Shown: piece by piece, positions 9,598 to 20,040 of the stretch
Position numbering within the stretch: position 1 is the stretch's first letter
How the letters are laid out: every line of letters starts with the position of its first letter
Source of the DNA: Kordiimonas sp.
GTDB lineage: Bacteria; Pseudomonadota; Alphaproteobacteria; Sphingomonadales; Emcibacteraceae
Direction of reading: 5' to 3'
Assembly: GCA_002700365.1 (NCBI GenBank)
Contig: PADB01000012.1
Span: 593,830 to 657,829, forward strand
Length of the DNA: 64,000 nucleotides
Notes under the pieces: generated by a model
What the model was told of the DNA's origin: nothing
Seen by the model: only the letters and a program-made list of their open reading frames with translations
The model's database searches: none
Made by a program: the position numbers and the translations under genes

Positions 9598-9715
9598 CAA
9601 GGATTTTCTGCAATCCCATCAACACCCTAACGCCGGATATCTGGAAAGCGTCGTATAACGCATCATATATATATTCTTTTCAGATCAGCGGATAATTGCA
9701 GAATTCCAACATAAT

Positions 9716-9743
9716 AAAAGGCGACCATATGGCCGCCTTTTAT
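9716..9743. terminator. bidirectional intrinsic terminator
   Basis: AAAAGGCG and CGCCTTTT flank CCATATGG in the 169-bp gap between the convergent coiled-coil and prsT genes. The stem has A-runs on one side and T-runs on the other, so it can terminate in both directions. Confidence 0.8.
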
Positions 9744-9766
9744 GAGTTTTCGACTTTATAAAAAAG

Positions 9767-12592
9767 TTATTTTTTGATTTTCTTCAGCAATTCCATGGCG
9801 TCTTTATCACCATTAAAGCTAATGCCCTGAGACAAAATCGCCTCCAGCTCGCTTTGTGCCGCTCTATCATTGCCATTCTCATGTAATGCTACAGCCAAGT
9901 GATAACGAATTTCCGGATTGCTGCCAGCCAGTGCGGCGGCCTTCTGTAAAATTTTCAGTGCCGCGTCCACTTGGCCATCTTGAAGAAGTAACCAGCCATA
10001 TGTATCCATGATAGCAGGATTTTCTTTTGCCAGCCCATATGCGGCTTGTGCCGTTGATAAAGCTTTTGCATTGCCAACTTGCGAATAAATCCACGCCAGA
10101 TTATTCAGTGCCAGCGCGTCTTGCTCATTGGCTGATACAATTTTCTCATAGGCATCTGCCGCATACTCATACTTACCCATTTGCAAATAGATAGACGCAA
10201 TGGAATGACGGGCCATCAAATCTTCAGGGTGCTTATCCAACCAGGCAAAAAGTGTTTTTTCTGCTGTATTGATATCACCTGTTGCCTGCTGGGTGCGGGC
10301 CAATTCAATAATAAACTGCGTGCCTGTCGCACCGCGCTTCTGCCCATCAAGATATGCAGACAATGCCGCCGCATTATTATTTTCAGCCGCATGAACGCGG
10401 CCACGCAGAACTGGCCCAGCAGGACTATTCGGGTTTAAGGCTTCGGCCTGTTTTGCATATTCTAATGCTTTTGCATATTGTTTTTGTGATACCTCCAGCC
10501 GGCTGAGGTCAGCAAGCATTTCAATTTGCAATGATTTATTATCGGCCTCATTTGCCAGCGCAAACGCCTTGGACAAAGACTTCCTTGCCCCTGCGATATC
10601 TTCACTGGCCCACTGCGCCCGCCCTAATAATTGGTATGCCCCCGGGTTATCAGCCAGAATGACCGAAAGCTGCTGAAAATTAACAACAGCACCTTTATTA
10701 TCGCCCATCAGCATATTGATTTTACCAAGGGCCTCGTATCCTGCCGCCTGATCTGAAAAATCCTGCGTCAATTGTTGCGCCACCCCTTTGGCCTTTTCAT
10801 TTTCCTGAAGGCCCAAATAGGTTTCCGACAACTTAATACGCGTATCAATGCGGCTTGGGTCCGCAGATATGGCCCGCTCTAAATAAGAAACACTTTCGTC
10901 TAGCTTTTCCTGTTTGTGCAACAAATTGACCATGCCCATTAAGGCCATAACGTTTTCTTTATCCTGTGAAAGGATATTTTCATAACGTCCGCGCGCCGCG
11001 TCTACTTTACCTTCACGCAAATCAACTTGTGCCAAATTCATCATCGCTGAATAAAAGTCAGCCTTGACATCTAGTGCAGCGGAAAACGCCTGTCGCGCGC
11101 CCACCAGATCTTCTTTGCCGATCAATGCTGCACCCTTAAGGTTGTAGCCAATAGGGTTGTCCTTATTTTGCTCAATAAGGCGGCTAGCCTGCATCAGGGC
11201 TTCGTCAAATTTCTGTTCTCGTAAGGCAATTAGTGACAACAGGACACCGGCCTGTTGTGCATCGGGGCTATCCCCTACAACACCTTCCAGTTCGGATGTG
11301 GCTCCCGCCGTATCACCCTTGGCTAATTTACTAATTGCTAATTGGGTTTTTAACGTATCAACGCTCGGTTCCATTTCAACGGCACGGGCATAATATTCAC
11401 TGCCCTTATTATAATCACCCAATTGCATATGGGCACTACCCATTAGCGCAAAAATCTTACCATCATCAAGGCCTGCCTTGACCAATGGTGTCATGGCGTC
11501 GATTGCCTGTCGTGGTTCGCCCTGCCGCAATAGTGCAGCTCCCAGAACCCGACGTGCCGCAACATGGCCGGGCATAATGTCCACCAGACGCGACAGGAAA
11601 TAGACCGATTGAGCATAATTTTCCTGTGCATAATTGATAACCCCTTTAAGCAACAAAGCTGGCACAAAATTGTCCAGAGCGGGGCCTGCCTTATCCAGGA
11701 GATTAATGGCTTGGGCATTATTATTGTTACGGGTTTCGATAACTGCGGAAAAATATAATGCTAATGGATGTTTAGGAACTCGCGCATAGATCTTTTCCAG
11801 TGCTGCCCGGGCTTCATCATCACGCTGTAGTTCTACCAGTGACGCGGCATATTCCAACAATGCCGTCAGGTTCTCCGGTTCCTGCTCTAGGGCCGCCTCG
11901 AAATAAGATACAGACCCTTTTACATCGCCGTTTGCACGTACCTGTTCGCCCTTGACAATCAAGGCACCAACATTCGCAGGGGCAATCGCCAAAGCCTCCC
12001 CAACTTTTTGTTCTGCCAGCTCCATCTCCCCTTTAGAGAGATAAATACGTGCCAGCCCTACCTTAATTTGTGGGTCTTCGGGGCGCAGTACCTCCCCGGC
12101 CAGGTAATTTTCCATTGCCGCAGCATCATCACCTTGCCCTTTAAAAGCGTCCCCCACAATCAAATGGGCTTCGGCCTTATCATCCCCACGGACTTTATCC
12201 AGCAATGACATTTTCTGGATATCTGTAAACTTGCTTTGTAAAAGATATGCTTTACCTAATCGCACCAGTAGGTCAGCATCAGCAACACCCAATTTACGGG
12301 CATACTCAAATTCTTTTTCCGCGGACGCCCCATTACCCACTTTCAAATAGGCATCGCCGAGAAGCAGGCGGGCTTCCTTTAATGATGGATCCGCCTTCAG
12401 CGCATTTTTAAGCTCAATGATAGCGGCTTGTAGTTTTCCGTCATCGTAATAATTCTGCGCTTCGACTAGCAGATCATTACCTTTTCCATCCCCTAATCCC
12501 GCATGTGCCTCTGGGACAATCGCCATCACAGACAAAGACAGGATACTCGCAGATACAAGCATTTTAAGCTTTGTATTTTCAATTCCGAACAT
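9767..12592 (-). CDS. prsT: PEP-CTERM system TPR protein PrsT, copy 1
   Basis: A 941-residue protein made of about twenty tetratricopeptide repeats, matching the length and opening of the PrsT family (TIGR02917): after the signal peptide come 'LLVEAQNYYDDGKLQAAI' and 'ELKNALKADPSLKEARLLL'. The signal peptide ends VPEAHA-GL and has no lipobox cysteine, unlike the second copy at 23615. It is the last gene of the leftward run epsB-type > prsK > prsR > prsT, 42 nt after prsR. PrsT is thought to be an envelope scaffold for the exosortase/EPS system; its exact partner is not known. Translation ends 24 nt before the bidirectional terminator. Confidence 0.9.
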   Translation of the reverse strand: MFGIENTKLKMLVSASILSLSVMAIVPEAHAGLGDGKGNDLLVEAQNYYDDGKLQAAIIELKNALKADPSLKEARLLLGDAYLKVGNGASAEKEFEYARKLGVADADLLVRLGKAYLLQSKFTDIQKMSLLDKVRGDDKAEAHLIVGDAFKGQGDDAAAMENYLAGEVLRPEDPQIKVGLARIYLSKGEMELAEQKVGEALAIAPANVGALIVKGEQVRANGDVKGSVSYFEAALEQEPENLTALLEYAASLVELQRDDEARAALEKIYARVPKHPLALYFSAVIETRNNNNAQAINLLDKAGPALDNFVPALLLKGVINYAQENYAQSVYFLSRLVDIMPGHVAARRVLGAALLRQGEPRQAIDAMTPLVKAGLDDGKIFALMGSAHMQLGDYNKGSEYYARAVEMEPSVDTLKTQLAISKLAKGDTAGATSELEGVVGDSPDAQQAGVLLSLIALREQKFDEALMQASRLIEQNKDNPIGYNLKGAALIGKEDLVGARQAFSAALDVKADFYSAMMNLAQVDLREGKVDAARGRYENILSQDKENVMALMGMVNLLHKQEKLDESVSYLERAISADPSRIDTRIKLSETYLGLQENEKAKGVAQQLTQDFSDQAAGYEALGKINMLMGDNKGAVVNFQQLSVILADNPGAYQLLGRAQWASEDIAGARKSLSKAFALANEADNKSLQIEMLADLSRLEVSQKQYAKALEYAKQAEALNPNSPAGPVLRGRVHAAENNNAAALSAYLDGQKRGATGTQFIIELARTQQATGDINTAEKTLFAWLDKHPEDLMARHSIASIYLQMGKYEYAADAYEKIVSANEQDALALNNLAWIYSQVGNAKALSTAQAAYGLAKENPAIMDTYGWLLLQDGQVDAALKILQKAAALAGSNPEIRYHLAVALHENGNDRAAQSELEAILSQGISFNGDKDAMELLKKIKK

Positions 12593-12634
12593 TGGATGCC
12601 CCCTTCAGGTTTTTATGCACTGATCTTCGTGTTT

Positions 12635-13987
12635 CTACAGTGTAATATCATATTGTTTCAGTAATCCGTAAAAAGTCGGACGACTTACGCCTAATAATTT
12701 GGCCGCTTGACTGATATTACCATCGGCCGTTGCAATTGCCCGCTTCAAAGCGCGTTTATCCGCCTGTTCGCGCACTTGCTTCAAATTTAATACTTCCGGT
12801 TCAATATCACCGGTATCCATATCCAAATCTTCGGCCGAAATTCTTTTACCGTCACACATAATAACAGCACGCTTTACCCGGTTTTCCAACTCCCGGACAT
12901 TACCCGGCCAACTATGCGCCGACATGGCCGCCAATGCATCTTGTGAAAATCCCCGAATATTACGTTTATGTTCGGCATTAAACTTGTTCATAAAATGATG
13001 CGCCAGCAATGCCGGATCGCCGTCCCGTTCCCCCAGAGAGGGTATATTAATCGCAATTTCACTTAAACGGTAGTACAAGTCTTCGCGGAACCCACCATCA
13101 GCAATAAGCTGTTCAAGGTTCTGGTGCGTGGCACACACAATACGCACATCCACAGCAATTTCCTTACGCCCACCGATACGTTCAATCACCCGTTCCTGCA
13201 AGAAGCGCAGCAACTTTACCTGTAAAGGAAACGGCAAGTCGCCAATTTCATCAAGGAACAAGGTGCCCCCTTGTGCCATTTCAATCTTACCTGGTGTCGT
13301 CTTAACCGCCCCTGTAAAGGCGCCCTTCTCATAACCAAACAATTCACTTTCCAGCAAATTTTCTGGAATAGCCGCGCAATTAATGGCAATGAATGCCTCT
13401 TTTTTACGTGGACTGTTATCATGAACCGCCCGGGCCAATAATTCTTTACCCGTACCGCTGGCCCCTAATAACAATACACTCACATCAGCAGGCGCGACCC
13501 GTTCAATCATCTGACAGACTTTTAACATGGCTGTGCTACCGGTCACCAAACCGCCAAGCGTTTTGCCACTACCGTTTTCTAAAAGGCGTCTATTTTCGGC
13601 CTCTAATTCATAAAGATTAAATGCCCTGCTAACAATTAATCCCAACGTATCCGGATCTACAGGCTTCTGATAAAAGTCATAGGCTCCCATGGAAATAGCC
13701 TTTAAGGCACTCTCCCGTGCTCCATGACCGGATGCCACAATAACTTTAGTTTGCGGCGCCAATTTTAAAATTTCATCTAATGTCGCAAAACCTTCAGACG
13801 TACCGTCCGGGTCCGGTGGCAATCCTAAATCCAAAGTCACGACCTTGGGTGTTTCCGCCCGAAGCATTTCAATGGCCTCTTTACGGCTTCCCGCAATCAG
13901 AACCTCATAATCTTCGAAATTCCATTTATACTGCCGCTGAAGTCCAGGGTCGTCTTCAACAACCAGTAGCTTTTCTACATTGCTCAT
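12635..13987 (-). CDS. prsR: PEP-CTERM-box response regulator PrsR (sigma-54 activator)
   Basis: A 450-residue NtrC-type activator. Receiver domain at 1-125 with the phosphoacceptor D53 in 'VVTLDLGLPPD' and the conserved K108 in 'FYQKPVDPD'. AAA+ domain at about 145-370 with Walker A GASGTGKE (175-182), the sigma-54 contact loop GAFTGA (222-227) and Walker B 'LFLDEIGD' (243-250). Fis-type helix-turn-helix at the end ('NISQAAKLLGVSRPTFYGL'). Phosphorylated by PrsK, it should bind upstream boxes and open sigma-54 promoters of PEP-CTERM substrates; two matching boxes and a sigma-54 promoter lie at 20132-20395. Starts 9 nt after prsK. Confidence 0.95.
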   Translation of the reverse strand: MSNVEKLLVVEDDPGLQRQYKWNFEDYEVLIAGSRKEAIEMLRAETPKVVTLDLGLPPDPDGTSEGFATLDEILKLAPQTKVIVASGHGARESALKAISMGAYDFYQKPVDPDTLGLIVSRAFNLYELEAENRRLLENGSGKTLGGLVTGSTAMLKVCQMIERVAPADVSVLLLGASGTGKELLARAVHDNSPRKKEAFIAINCAAIPENLLESELFGYEKGAFTGAVKTTPGKIEMAQGGTLFLDEIGDLPFPLQVKLLRFLQERVIERIGGRKEIAVDVRIVCATHQNLEQLIADGGFREDLYYRLSEIAINIPSLGERDGDPALLAHHFMNKFNAEHKRNIRGFSQDALAAMSAHSWPGNVRELENRVKRAVIMCDGKRISAEDLDMDTGDIEPEVLNLKQVREQADKRALKRAIATADGNISQAAKLLGVSRPTFYGLLKQYDITL

Positions 13988-13996
13988 TTTCTTATG

Positions 13997-16093
13997 CTAC
14001 CTGACTGCTTTCTGCGTTATATTTTGCGGCGCGGCGTGATGCGATAGAAATATCGTGATCGCAGTCCCCTCGCCTTCTTTACTTTTTACATCCATACGTC
14101 CCCCCATTTTACGTATCATTTCCCGGCTCTCATAAGCCCCGATCCCATATCCCCCCGCTTTGGTCGAACGGAAGGGGCGATAGAGTTCGTTGCGGATAAA
14201 ATCAGCACTCATTCCTTCACCATCATCACGAACTCTGATAATGGCAAATCCATCCTCTTCTTTAAGGCGGACTTCAACCCGGCCAATGTCTTCTTCCGTT
14301 GCATCAATGGCATTTTGGACAATATGCATAATGACCGTTTGTAATTGTTCCTGATCTATATCCAATTCCAGCTTCTCAACATCACATCGAAAAGTTAATT
14401 TCCGGTTTGCAGTCTGTCTTTCTGCAACCATTTTTTTCAACAAAGGAACCAGATCGACTTGTTCGGCATTCTTCGTGGCGGCCACTTTTTCCGCTGGTTC
14501 TTTTACAACACTCAGCCGTGCGAGAAGATTATTCATCTTATCCACAGCCTCGCTCACGGTAATAACCATATCTTTTTGAAAATCCGGATTAGACGCATGC
14601 TTTTCGGCATTACGCACTAATAAGGATAATTGACTGGCTAAATTCTTAATATCGTGCATCACAAAGGCAAATTTCTGATTGAACGCTTCAAATTCACGGG
14701 CATCCGCCAATGCCTGTTCTGCACTTTGTTCAGCCAGATAACTGGCGACCTGCCGACCAACCGTTTTCAATAAGTCTAGCGTTTCCCAATCCAGGTTTTT
14801 TGCAGCACGCGGCGTTTGAATAACCATAAATCCGATCATGCGCCCATGATGGATCAGAGGTAACAGCAACCATGCCTGCGGATCTTCTTTCAACCAGTTC
14901 GGAACATCCACTCCCTTTTCACGTTCGTCACCCGTTCGGTCTTCACGCAGGTCTACAATCCATTCTTCCTGTTCCAGAAGGCGCGCAAACGCCCCGTCTG
15001 TTGCCAATTCACCGGAGGGAATGTTGTTGTAATTCCAATGCGCCACATGACTATAAAGATCAGGTTGTTCACGCAACCATAAGGCACCACCGGGACTATC
15101 CAAAATATCTGCCACCGCCTGGATAACTCGGACCCGAAGCTCCAGATGCTTTTCACTGGTCGACACCGTATTAATAAAGCGCAGCCATTCTTCACGATAA
15201 TCGAAATGGTAATGGAAGAAATGTTTTAAAATCTTAACCCTGAGCCAAGCGCGCATTTGCCCGGACGACAGCAACACGACGAATAGCAATAAAGCAGAGA
15301 AAATAAAGGTTCCCTGTAATAAAGGTCCCCAACGCCCGCCAAAATATTGCAAGTAGTAACCTGCCGCCGCCATCCCAATCAGGTAGGCCCCGCTGGCAAT
15401 AAGTGAAATACTGTGAAAAATTACCCGACGGGAGACAAAAACCTGCAACGACCAGCTAGGGTTTCGGCTGGCCGAAATCGCAATCAAGGGCACCACCAGC
15501 ACATTGGCAATGGCGCGCGCCTCGTACAGGCGTGAGGCATAACCGCCGAATAACACAGTATCCGCATAAAAAATAAAATCGAAAATATAAACAGCCCCAA
15601 GGCCTAGACAAAAGAGGCGAATACCCCAACGATTTTCCGGGTCTGTATTACGGTATAGGTTCTCCACAAGCAGCAGAACCGTTACAATCATCACCAGCTT
15701 GCTTAGAAAAACCGGATCGTCACCCATCCAGTTGTAGAACAGGCCTATTTCGTCCAAAGCATAGATTAAGTCCATGCCCAACATGGCCCCAACCATTAAT
15801 CCAAAGAGGATATAGGCCCGCACCATGGTTCGCTCATTGCCCCGGCCTTGCCAGATTTGTACTAACACCACCAAAAGAAATAAAACCCAACCGGCACTGC
15901 GTATGGTTTCAAACAAAGGTAAGAAGGGTTGAAGTTCAGGAAAACTGTCGCTGGCTAGGACATGTGATATAGCCCAGAGTAAACTGGTCGACGCTGCAAT
16001 GATAAGCCAGCTTCCCGGTCCCTTATCTGTACGCCAGACAAAAAGCAACAGGATCAAGGCTACAAATGCCCCCGCCGCAACGCCATATGTCAC
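13997..16093 (-). CDS. prsK: PEP-CTERM system histidine kinase PrsK
   Basis: A 698-residue sensor kinase. About eight hydrophobic helices occupy residues 1-280, a GAF-like domain about 310-455, the dimerisation/phosphoacceptor helix carries H480 in 'FVMHDIKNLASQLSLL', and the ATPase domain has the N, G1 and G2 boxes ('VIMHIVQNAIDA', 'VRDDGEGMSADFI', 'GGYGIGAYESREM'). It matches TIGR02916. No periplasmic domain is evident between the helices, so the signal is probably sensed in the membrane or cytoplasm. It sits directly upstream of its partner regulator in the same operon, 53 nt downstream of the sugar transferase gene. Confidence 0.95.
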   Translation of the reverse strand: MTYGVAAGAFVALILLLFVWRTDKGPGSWLIIAASTSLLWAISHVLASDSFPELQPFLPLFETIRSAGWVLFLLVVLVQIWQGRGNERTMVRAYILFGLMVGAMLGMDLIYALDEIGLFYNWMGDDPVFLSKLVMIVTVLLLVENLYRNTDPENRWGIRLFCLGLGAVYIFDFIFYADTVLFGGYASRLYEARAIANVLVVPLIAISASRNPSWSLQVFVSRRVIFHSISLIASGAYLIGMAAAGYYLQYFGGRWGPLLQGTFIFSALLLFVVLLSSGQMRAWLRVKILKHFFHYHFDYREEWLRFINTVSTSEKHLELRVRVIQAVADILDSPGGALWLREQPDLYSHVAHWNYNNIPSGELATDGAFARLLEQEEWIVDLREDRTGDEREKGVDVPNWLKEDPQAWLLLPLIHHGRMIGFMVIQTPRAAKNLDWETLDLLKTVGRQVASYLAEQSAEQALADAREFEAFNQKFAFVMHDIKNLASQLSLLVRNAEKHASNPDFQKDMVITVSEAVDKMNNLLARLSVVKEPAEKVAATKNAEQVDLVPLLKKMVAERQTANRKLTFRCDVEKLELDIDQEQLQTVIMHIVQNAIDATEEDIGRVEVRLKEEDGFAIIRVRDDGEGMSADFIRNELYRPFRSTKAGGYGIGAYESREMIRKMGGRMDVKSKEGEGTAITIFLSHHAAPQNITQKAVR

Positions 16094-16146
16094 TATACTG
16101 ATATTAGTAATATCCTACCTCCGGCCACTTTGATAATTGCAAAGTA

Positions 16147-17535
16147 TTAACGAACACCATCGGGCCATAACACTACACGTACCGTCTGAATCAGGATAAG
16201 AAAATCCAGAAACAGAGAATAGTTTTTAATATAATAGAGATCATATTCCAGTTTGCGCCGGGAATCTTCTGTTGAGGCTCCATAGGGGTAATTAATTTGT
16301 GCCCACCCGGTAATACCCGGCTTTACCCGATGACGTTCGCTGTAATAGGGAATTTCCTGATCTAATTGCTCTACGAAAAACGGTCTTTCGGGGCGCGGCC
16401 CCACAAAACTCATATCACCGCGCAACACATTGACAATCTGTGGAATTTCATCAATTCGTGTCGTCCGGATAATCCGGCCAATAGTCGTAACGCGATCATC
16501 GTTCTTTTTTGCCCATTGCGGCTTCCCTGCGGCTTCCGCATCCGTGCGCATGCTGCGGAATTTCATCACCTCAAACGGTTCTCCGTTTAGCCCAACGCGC
16601 TCCTGACGGTAGAACATAGGCCCCTTACTGGTGGCGACAATAAGCAATCCCGTCACAATAAGAATGGGCAACGTTAAAAATAACAACAGCAGGCTGACAG
16701 AAACATCAAACAACCGCTTCATATAAAGTTCGTATTCCTTACCGCCACCAAAACCATCTGAAAAAATCAACCAGCTCGGGTTGACAGATGCAAGGTTAAC
16801 AGCCCCCGTCTGTTGTTCAATAAATGACGGGCCATCAGCCACCGCACAACCATTCATGCGACAATCCAGCAGGTCATCTACTGGCAACGTGCCGCGCCGT
16901 TCTTCAATGGCGATAACAATTTCCTCAGCGGCCTTATCTTCAAGAAATTTCGACAATGACGGTAATGCCTTATAATCTATGGCATCGTCTATGGCCTGTT
17001 CATTATCCGCCATGCGTAAAAAACCGACGAATGTCACAGCCGCTTTTTCGTCATTCGCCAATTCACGGACCTTTGCTGCCCGCGTTCCCGCCCCCAGCAC
17101 GACAACACGTTTATTAAACCGCTTCAGATTGACAACTTTAGAGAACGTATAACGGCTCAACAGAATGAAAAGAATTGAAAAGGATAAGGAGAGGATAATC
17201 ACACTGCGCCAGATATCCACGTCAGGGATCAGGTAAAACACCACGGCCATGCCGACCACCGCAATAACAAGACTTGCGACAAGACGGATCAATGTCACCC
17301 TAAGGTCACGGCATGTCTCAAGCTCATATAACCCTGCGGCCAGCATTGAAACATAAACAATTCCGACAAAAGACCATATCTCAATCAAATGTTCGCTAAA
17401 AACAGGTGTACCGATACCAATCTGGGCAAAACGCAAATGCATCGCGGCCCAAATCGCTGCAATCAGTGCCAAACATTCAATAAGCCCCAAAACAAAAACA
17501 GATTTCGGGATATAATGCTTAAATACCCTAACCAT
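16147..17535 (-). CDS. PEP-CTERM-associated polyprenyl-phosphate sugar phosphotransferase (TIGR03013, EpsB-type)
   Basis: A 462-residue WcaJ/PglC-type initiating transferase that loads the first sugar-phosphate on undecaprenyl phosphate at the inner membrane. Four or five N-terminal helices (about 10-125), a Rossmann-like middle domain starting 'KRVVVLGAGTRAAKV', and a C-terminal bacterial sugar transferase domain with 'KRLFDVSVSLLLLFLTLP', 'MFYRQERVGLNGEPF', 'KFRSMRTDAE' and 'MSFVGPRPERPFFV'. It is first in the run that leads to prsK, prsR and prsT, tying priming of the polysaccharide to the PEP-CTERM regulators. Confidence 0.92.
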   Translation of the reverse strand: MVRVFKHYIPKSVFVLGLIECLALIAAIWAAMHLRFAQIGIGTPVFSEHLIEIWSFVGIVYVSMLAAGLYELETCRDLRVTLIRLVASLVIAVVGMAVVFYLIPDVDIWRSVIILSLSFSILFILLSRYTFSKVVNLKRFNKRVVVLGAGTRAAKVRELANDEKAAVTFVGFLRMADNEQAIDDAIDYKALPSLSKFLEDKAAEEIVIAIEERRGTLPVDDLLDCRMNGCAVADGPSFIEQQTGAVNLASVNPSWLIFSDGFGGGKEYELYMKRLFDVSVSLLLLFLTLPILIVTGLLIVATSKGPMFYRQERVGLNGEPFEVMKFRSMRTDAEAAGKPQWAKKNDDRVTTIGRIIRTTRIDEIPQIVNVLRGDMSFVGPRPERPFFVEQLDQEIPYYSERHRVKPGITGWAQINYPYGASTEDSRRKLEYDLYYIKNYSLFLDFLILIQTVRVVLWPDGVR

Positions 17536-17773
17536 TTTCTAAATGATCTCTTCTTCTCTTACTTTATGCAGGGCTTTCTGTTCGCGACAACAGCCGTCCT
17601 AAGCTTGTCCTAAACCCTTTATAATTGCCAATTATGACGGCTTTACGAATAAATTAATCACCCTATCACACCGGATATTCACACCACACAGAGCAACAAT
17701 CTACTCAGCCAATATGGTTAATTATCGATCACCATACAGAGAAAGTATGAAAAAAGACTTTATTTTCCACACC

Positions 17774-20040
17774 TTATCTTAACGTTGTCAAAAAACGGCG
17801 TAATAATAATGGCAAAAACGTGAAATCATATATTAACGCTGCAAAAATCATTAGCGAAGACAACACGCCCATACTCCAACTGGGCTCAAATCCTGACAAT
17901 AATAACGCCATAAAGCCGGTTACAAGGACAATAGTCGTCGTCAAAAGCGCGTTACCAACTTTATAGAAGGCCGATGACATCGCGGCAACGGAATCCCCAC
18001 CATTCCGTTTTAAAGCCGAAATGTATTTTGTAATGAAATGAATACTATCATCAACAACAATACCAAAGGCAATGGCCGCGACAATGGTCACGGCAATCCC
18101 CGCTTGTCCAAAGAAAATACCCCACAAACCAAATCCTACCAAAATAGGTAAGACATTGACTGTAAGACTGATCAGGCCCACACGCAGGCTTCTAAAACAG
18201 ACCGTTAACAAAGCCGATACCAACAACAAGGCAACAGTAATTCCCCACAACATAGAATTAATGTTCTGTCGCGACATATTGGCAAACATAATGGTAATAC
18301 CTGCCCCTTCTGCCTCCGAGGATGCCATCCCCTGATTGCGCAGCCACGTACTCACACGGCGGTCAAATTCACGAATTTCAACAGACGTCATGGCCTTTGT
18401 CGTGACGCTAATACGCATTGTTTCTTTATTAACATCCATGCGATTATTCAGGTCCTGTCCCAAAGGCAATGACATCTCATATAACAACAAATATTGCGCG
18501 GCCAACTCAGCAGATTCCGGTAGCCGATAGAATGCCTGATCCCCGCCATTTAGGTTCTTATTCAGTTTTTTAAATAAAGGCACCAGACTTGATACATGCG
18601 TGACCTCTTCTTGGCTTGATACCCACGTTGTAAAGCCTTCCACTTTTTTCAAAAAATCTGGCTGATAGATCCCTTCTGGCTCCCCCGCATGCAAGGCATA
18701 ATCAATAACATCCATCCCCGTCAGATTATCAATGACGAATTCCGCATCACCTCGAAAAGCGTAACGATGGTCAAAATACGTCACCCAATCGTCATCCAGC
18801 TCTATACGCCCCATACCCGCGATCAATACAACCGACAATAATGCTACCCCCCCCCCATTAGTTTCATCCGTCGGAACAACCATGGTCCTACGACCGAGAG
18901 CATACGCCCACTGGGCAATTCCCTTGGAGTACCCACAGGTAAAGCAAGAATAAACGCCGGCAAGAATAACAAAGACAGCCAGTAGCTACTGAAAATACCA
19001 AACGCCACCAAATTACCCAGATCCCTAAAGGGCGGTGCTTCACTGGCATTCATACTTAAAAAACCGATTATTGTCGTAATTGTCGTCAGCGTAATTGGCA
19101 GTACATTTTCGCGTAATGCCATCTGCATGGCTGGCCTTTTCTCCAATCCATCTTGACGATATCCCAGAAAAGACATCAGCAAATGCATACTGTCCGCGAC
19201 CGCCAGCGTCAGCACAATAGTCGGGGCCGCCGCGGATCCACTTGTTAAAACTATCCCCGCAACACTCCCAAATCCCAATGTCATCAAACCCGATAACATT
19301 ATCACCAGGATAACCCCGACAGCCGCCACAAGATTGCGTAAAAACAGAAAACTAAAAAACGCCATAATCACGAGGACTATGGGAAATAAAGTCATAATAT
19401 CGTCCTGTGACGCGGTTCCAAATGTCGCAGACAGCGCAATATCACCCACATAATAGGCATCAAACGCCGCAAAAGACTGCTGTACAAGCGCTATAGTATT
19501 CCGCGCTTCTTCCATCACTTCAAAAGCTGCATTGGGGTTTTCCGGCGGCAAAACAAACGTAATCTGCAACGCCGTTACATGCCCCATTTCTGAAACCAAT
19601 TGTCCCGCCAAGTCATTTTCATTTTCTGCAATTTGACGAACTGTTTCAGCCTGACGCTGTGTAATTGGGACAGTTGTCACCAGACTCTCTATAATAATAT
19701 CGTCGTCTTCTGCGCGAATATGTTGATAATTCGACAGTGAATTCACCCGCGTAACATAAGGGAGCTGCCACATTTTCTCCGTGAGATCATATATCACTGC
19801 AAGAAAATCAGGATTGTAGATATCCCCTTCACGTGGGGCCAGGGCAATCATCAGCGTATTGCGCTTTGAAAATCGGGCTTCTAATTCCTCTAGCGAAACA
19901 CGAAACGGATCGTCTTTATCGAAAAACGCCCTTTCGTCCACACTAAATTGAAGCTGCGGAAGCTGTATCAGGAAAAAAGCGGCCGTAACCACAGTCATGA
20001 CCAGCCACATCCACCTAAACCGCAAGATTTCTGCCCACAT
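17774..20040 (-). pseudogene. RND/MMPL-family exporter, split by a frameshift in a G10 tract
   Basis: Two overlapping reading frames, 20040-18844 (398 codons) and 18883-17774 (369 codons), encode the two halves of one RND-superfamily exporter of about 755 residues. The first half has a periplasmic loop after helix 1 and a sterol-sensing-like helix bundle ('MTLFPIVLVIMAFFSFLFL', 'VADSMHLLMSFLGYR'); the second repeats this plan ('FGIVVDDSIHFITKY'). The frame breaks in a run of ten G on the coding strand at 18856-18847: frame 1 gives MGGG-stop, whereas eleven or eight G would join it to GGGVALLSVVL. Total length plus one base (2268) is exactly divisible by three. Such exporters move lipids, hopanoids or polyketides; the substrate is unknown. 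Real inactivation, phase variation and assembly error are all possible. Confidence 0.8.
18847..18856. repeat. homopolymer C10/G10 tract at the exporter frameshift
   Basis: Ten consecutive C on the plus strand, located exactly where the exporter reading frame changes. Long G/C homopolymers slip during replication and are a known basis of phase variation; they are also a frequent sequencing error. Confidence 0.9.
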
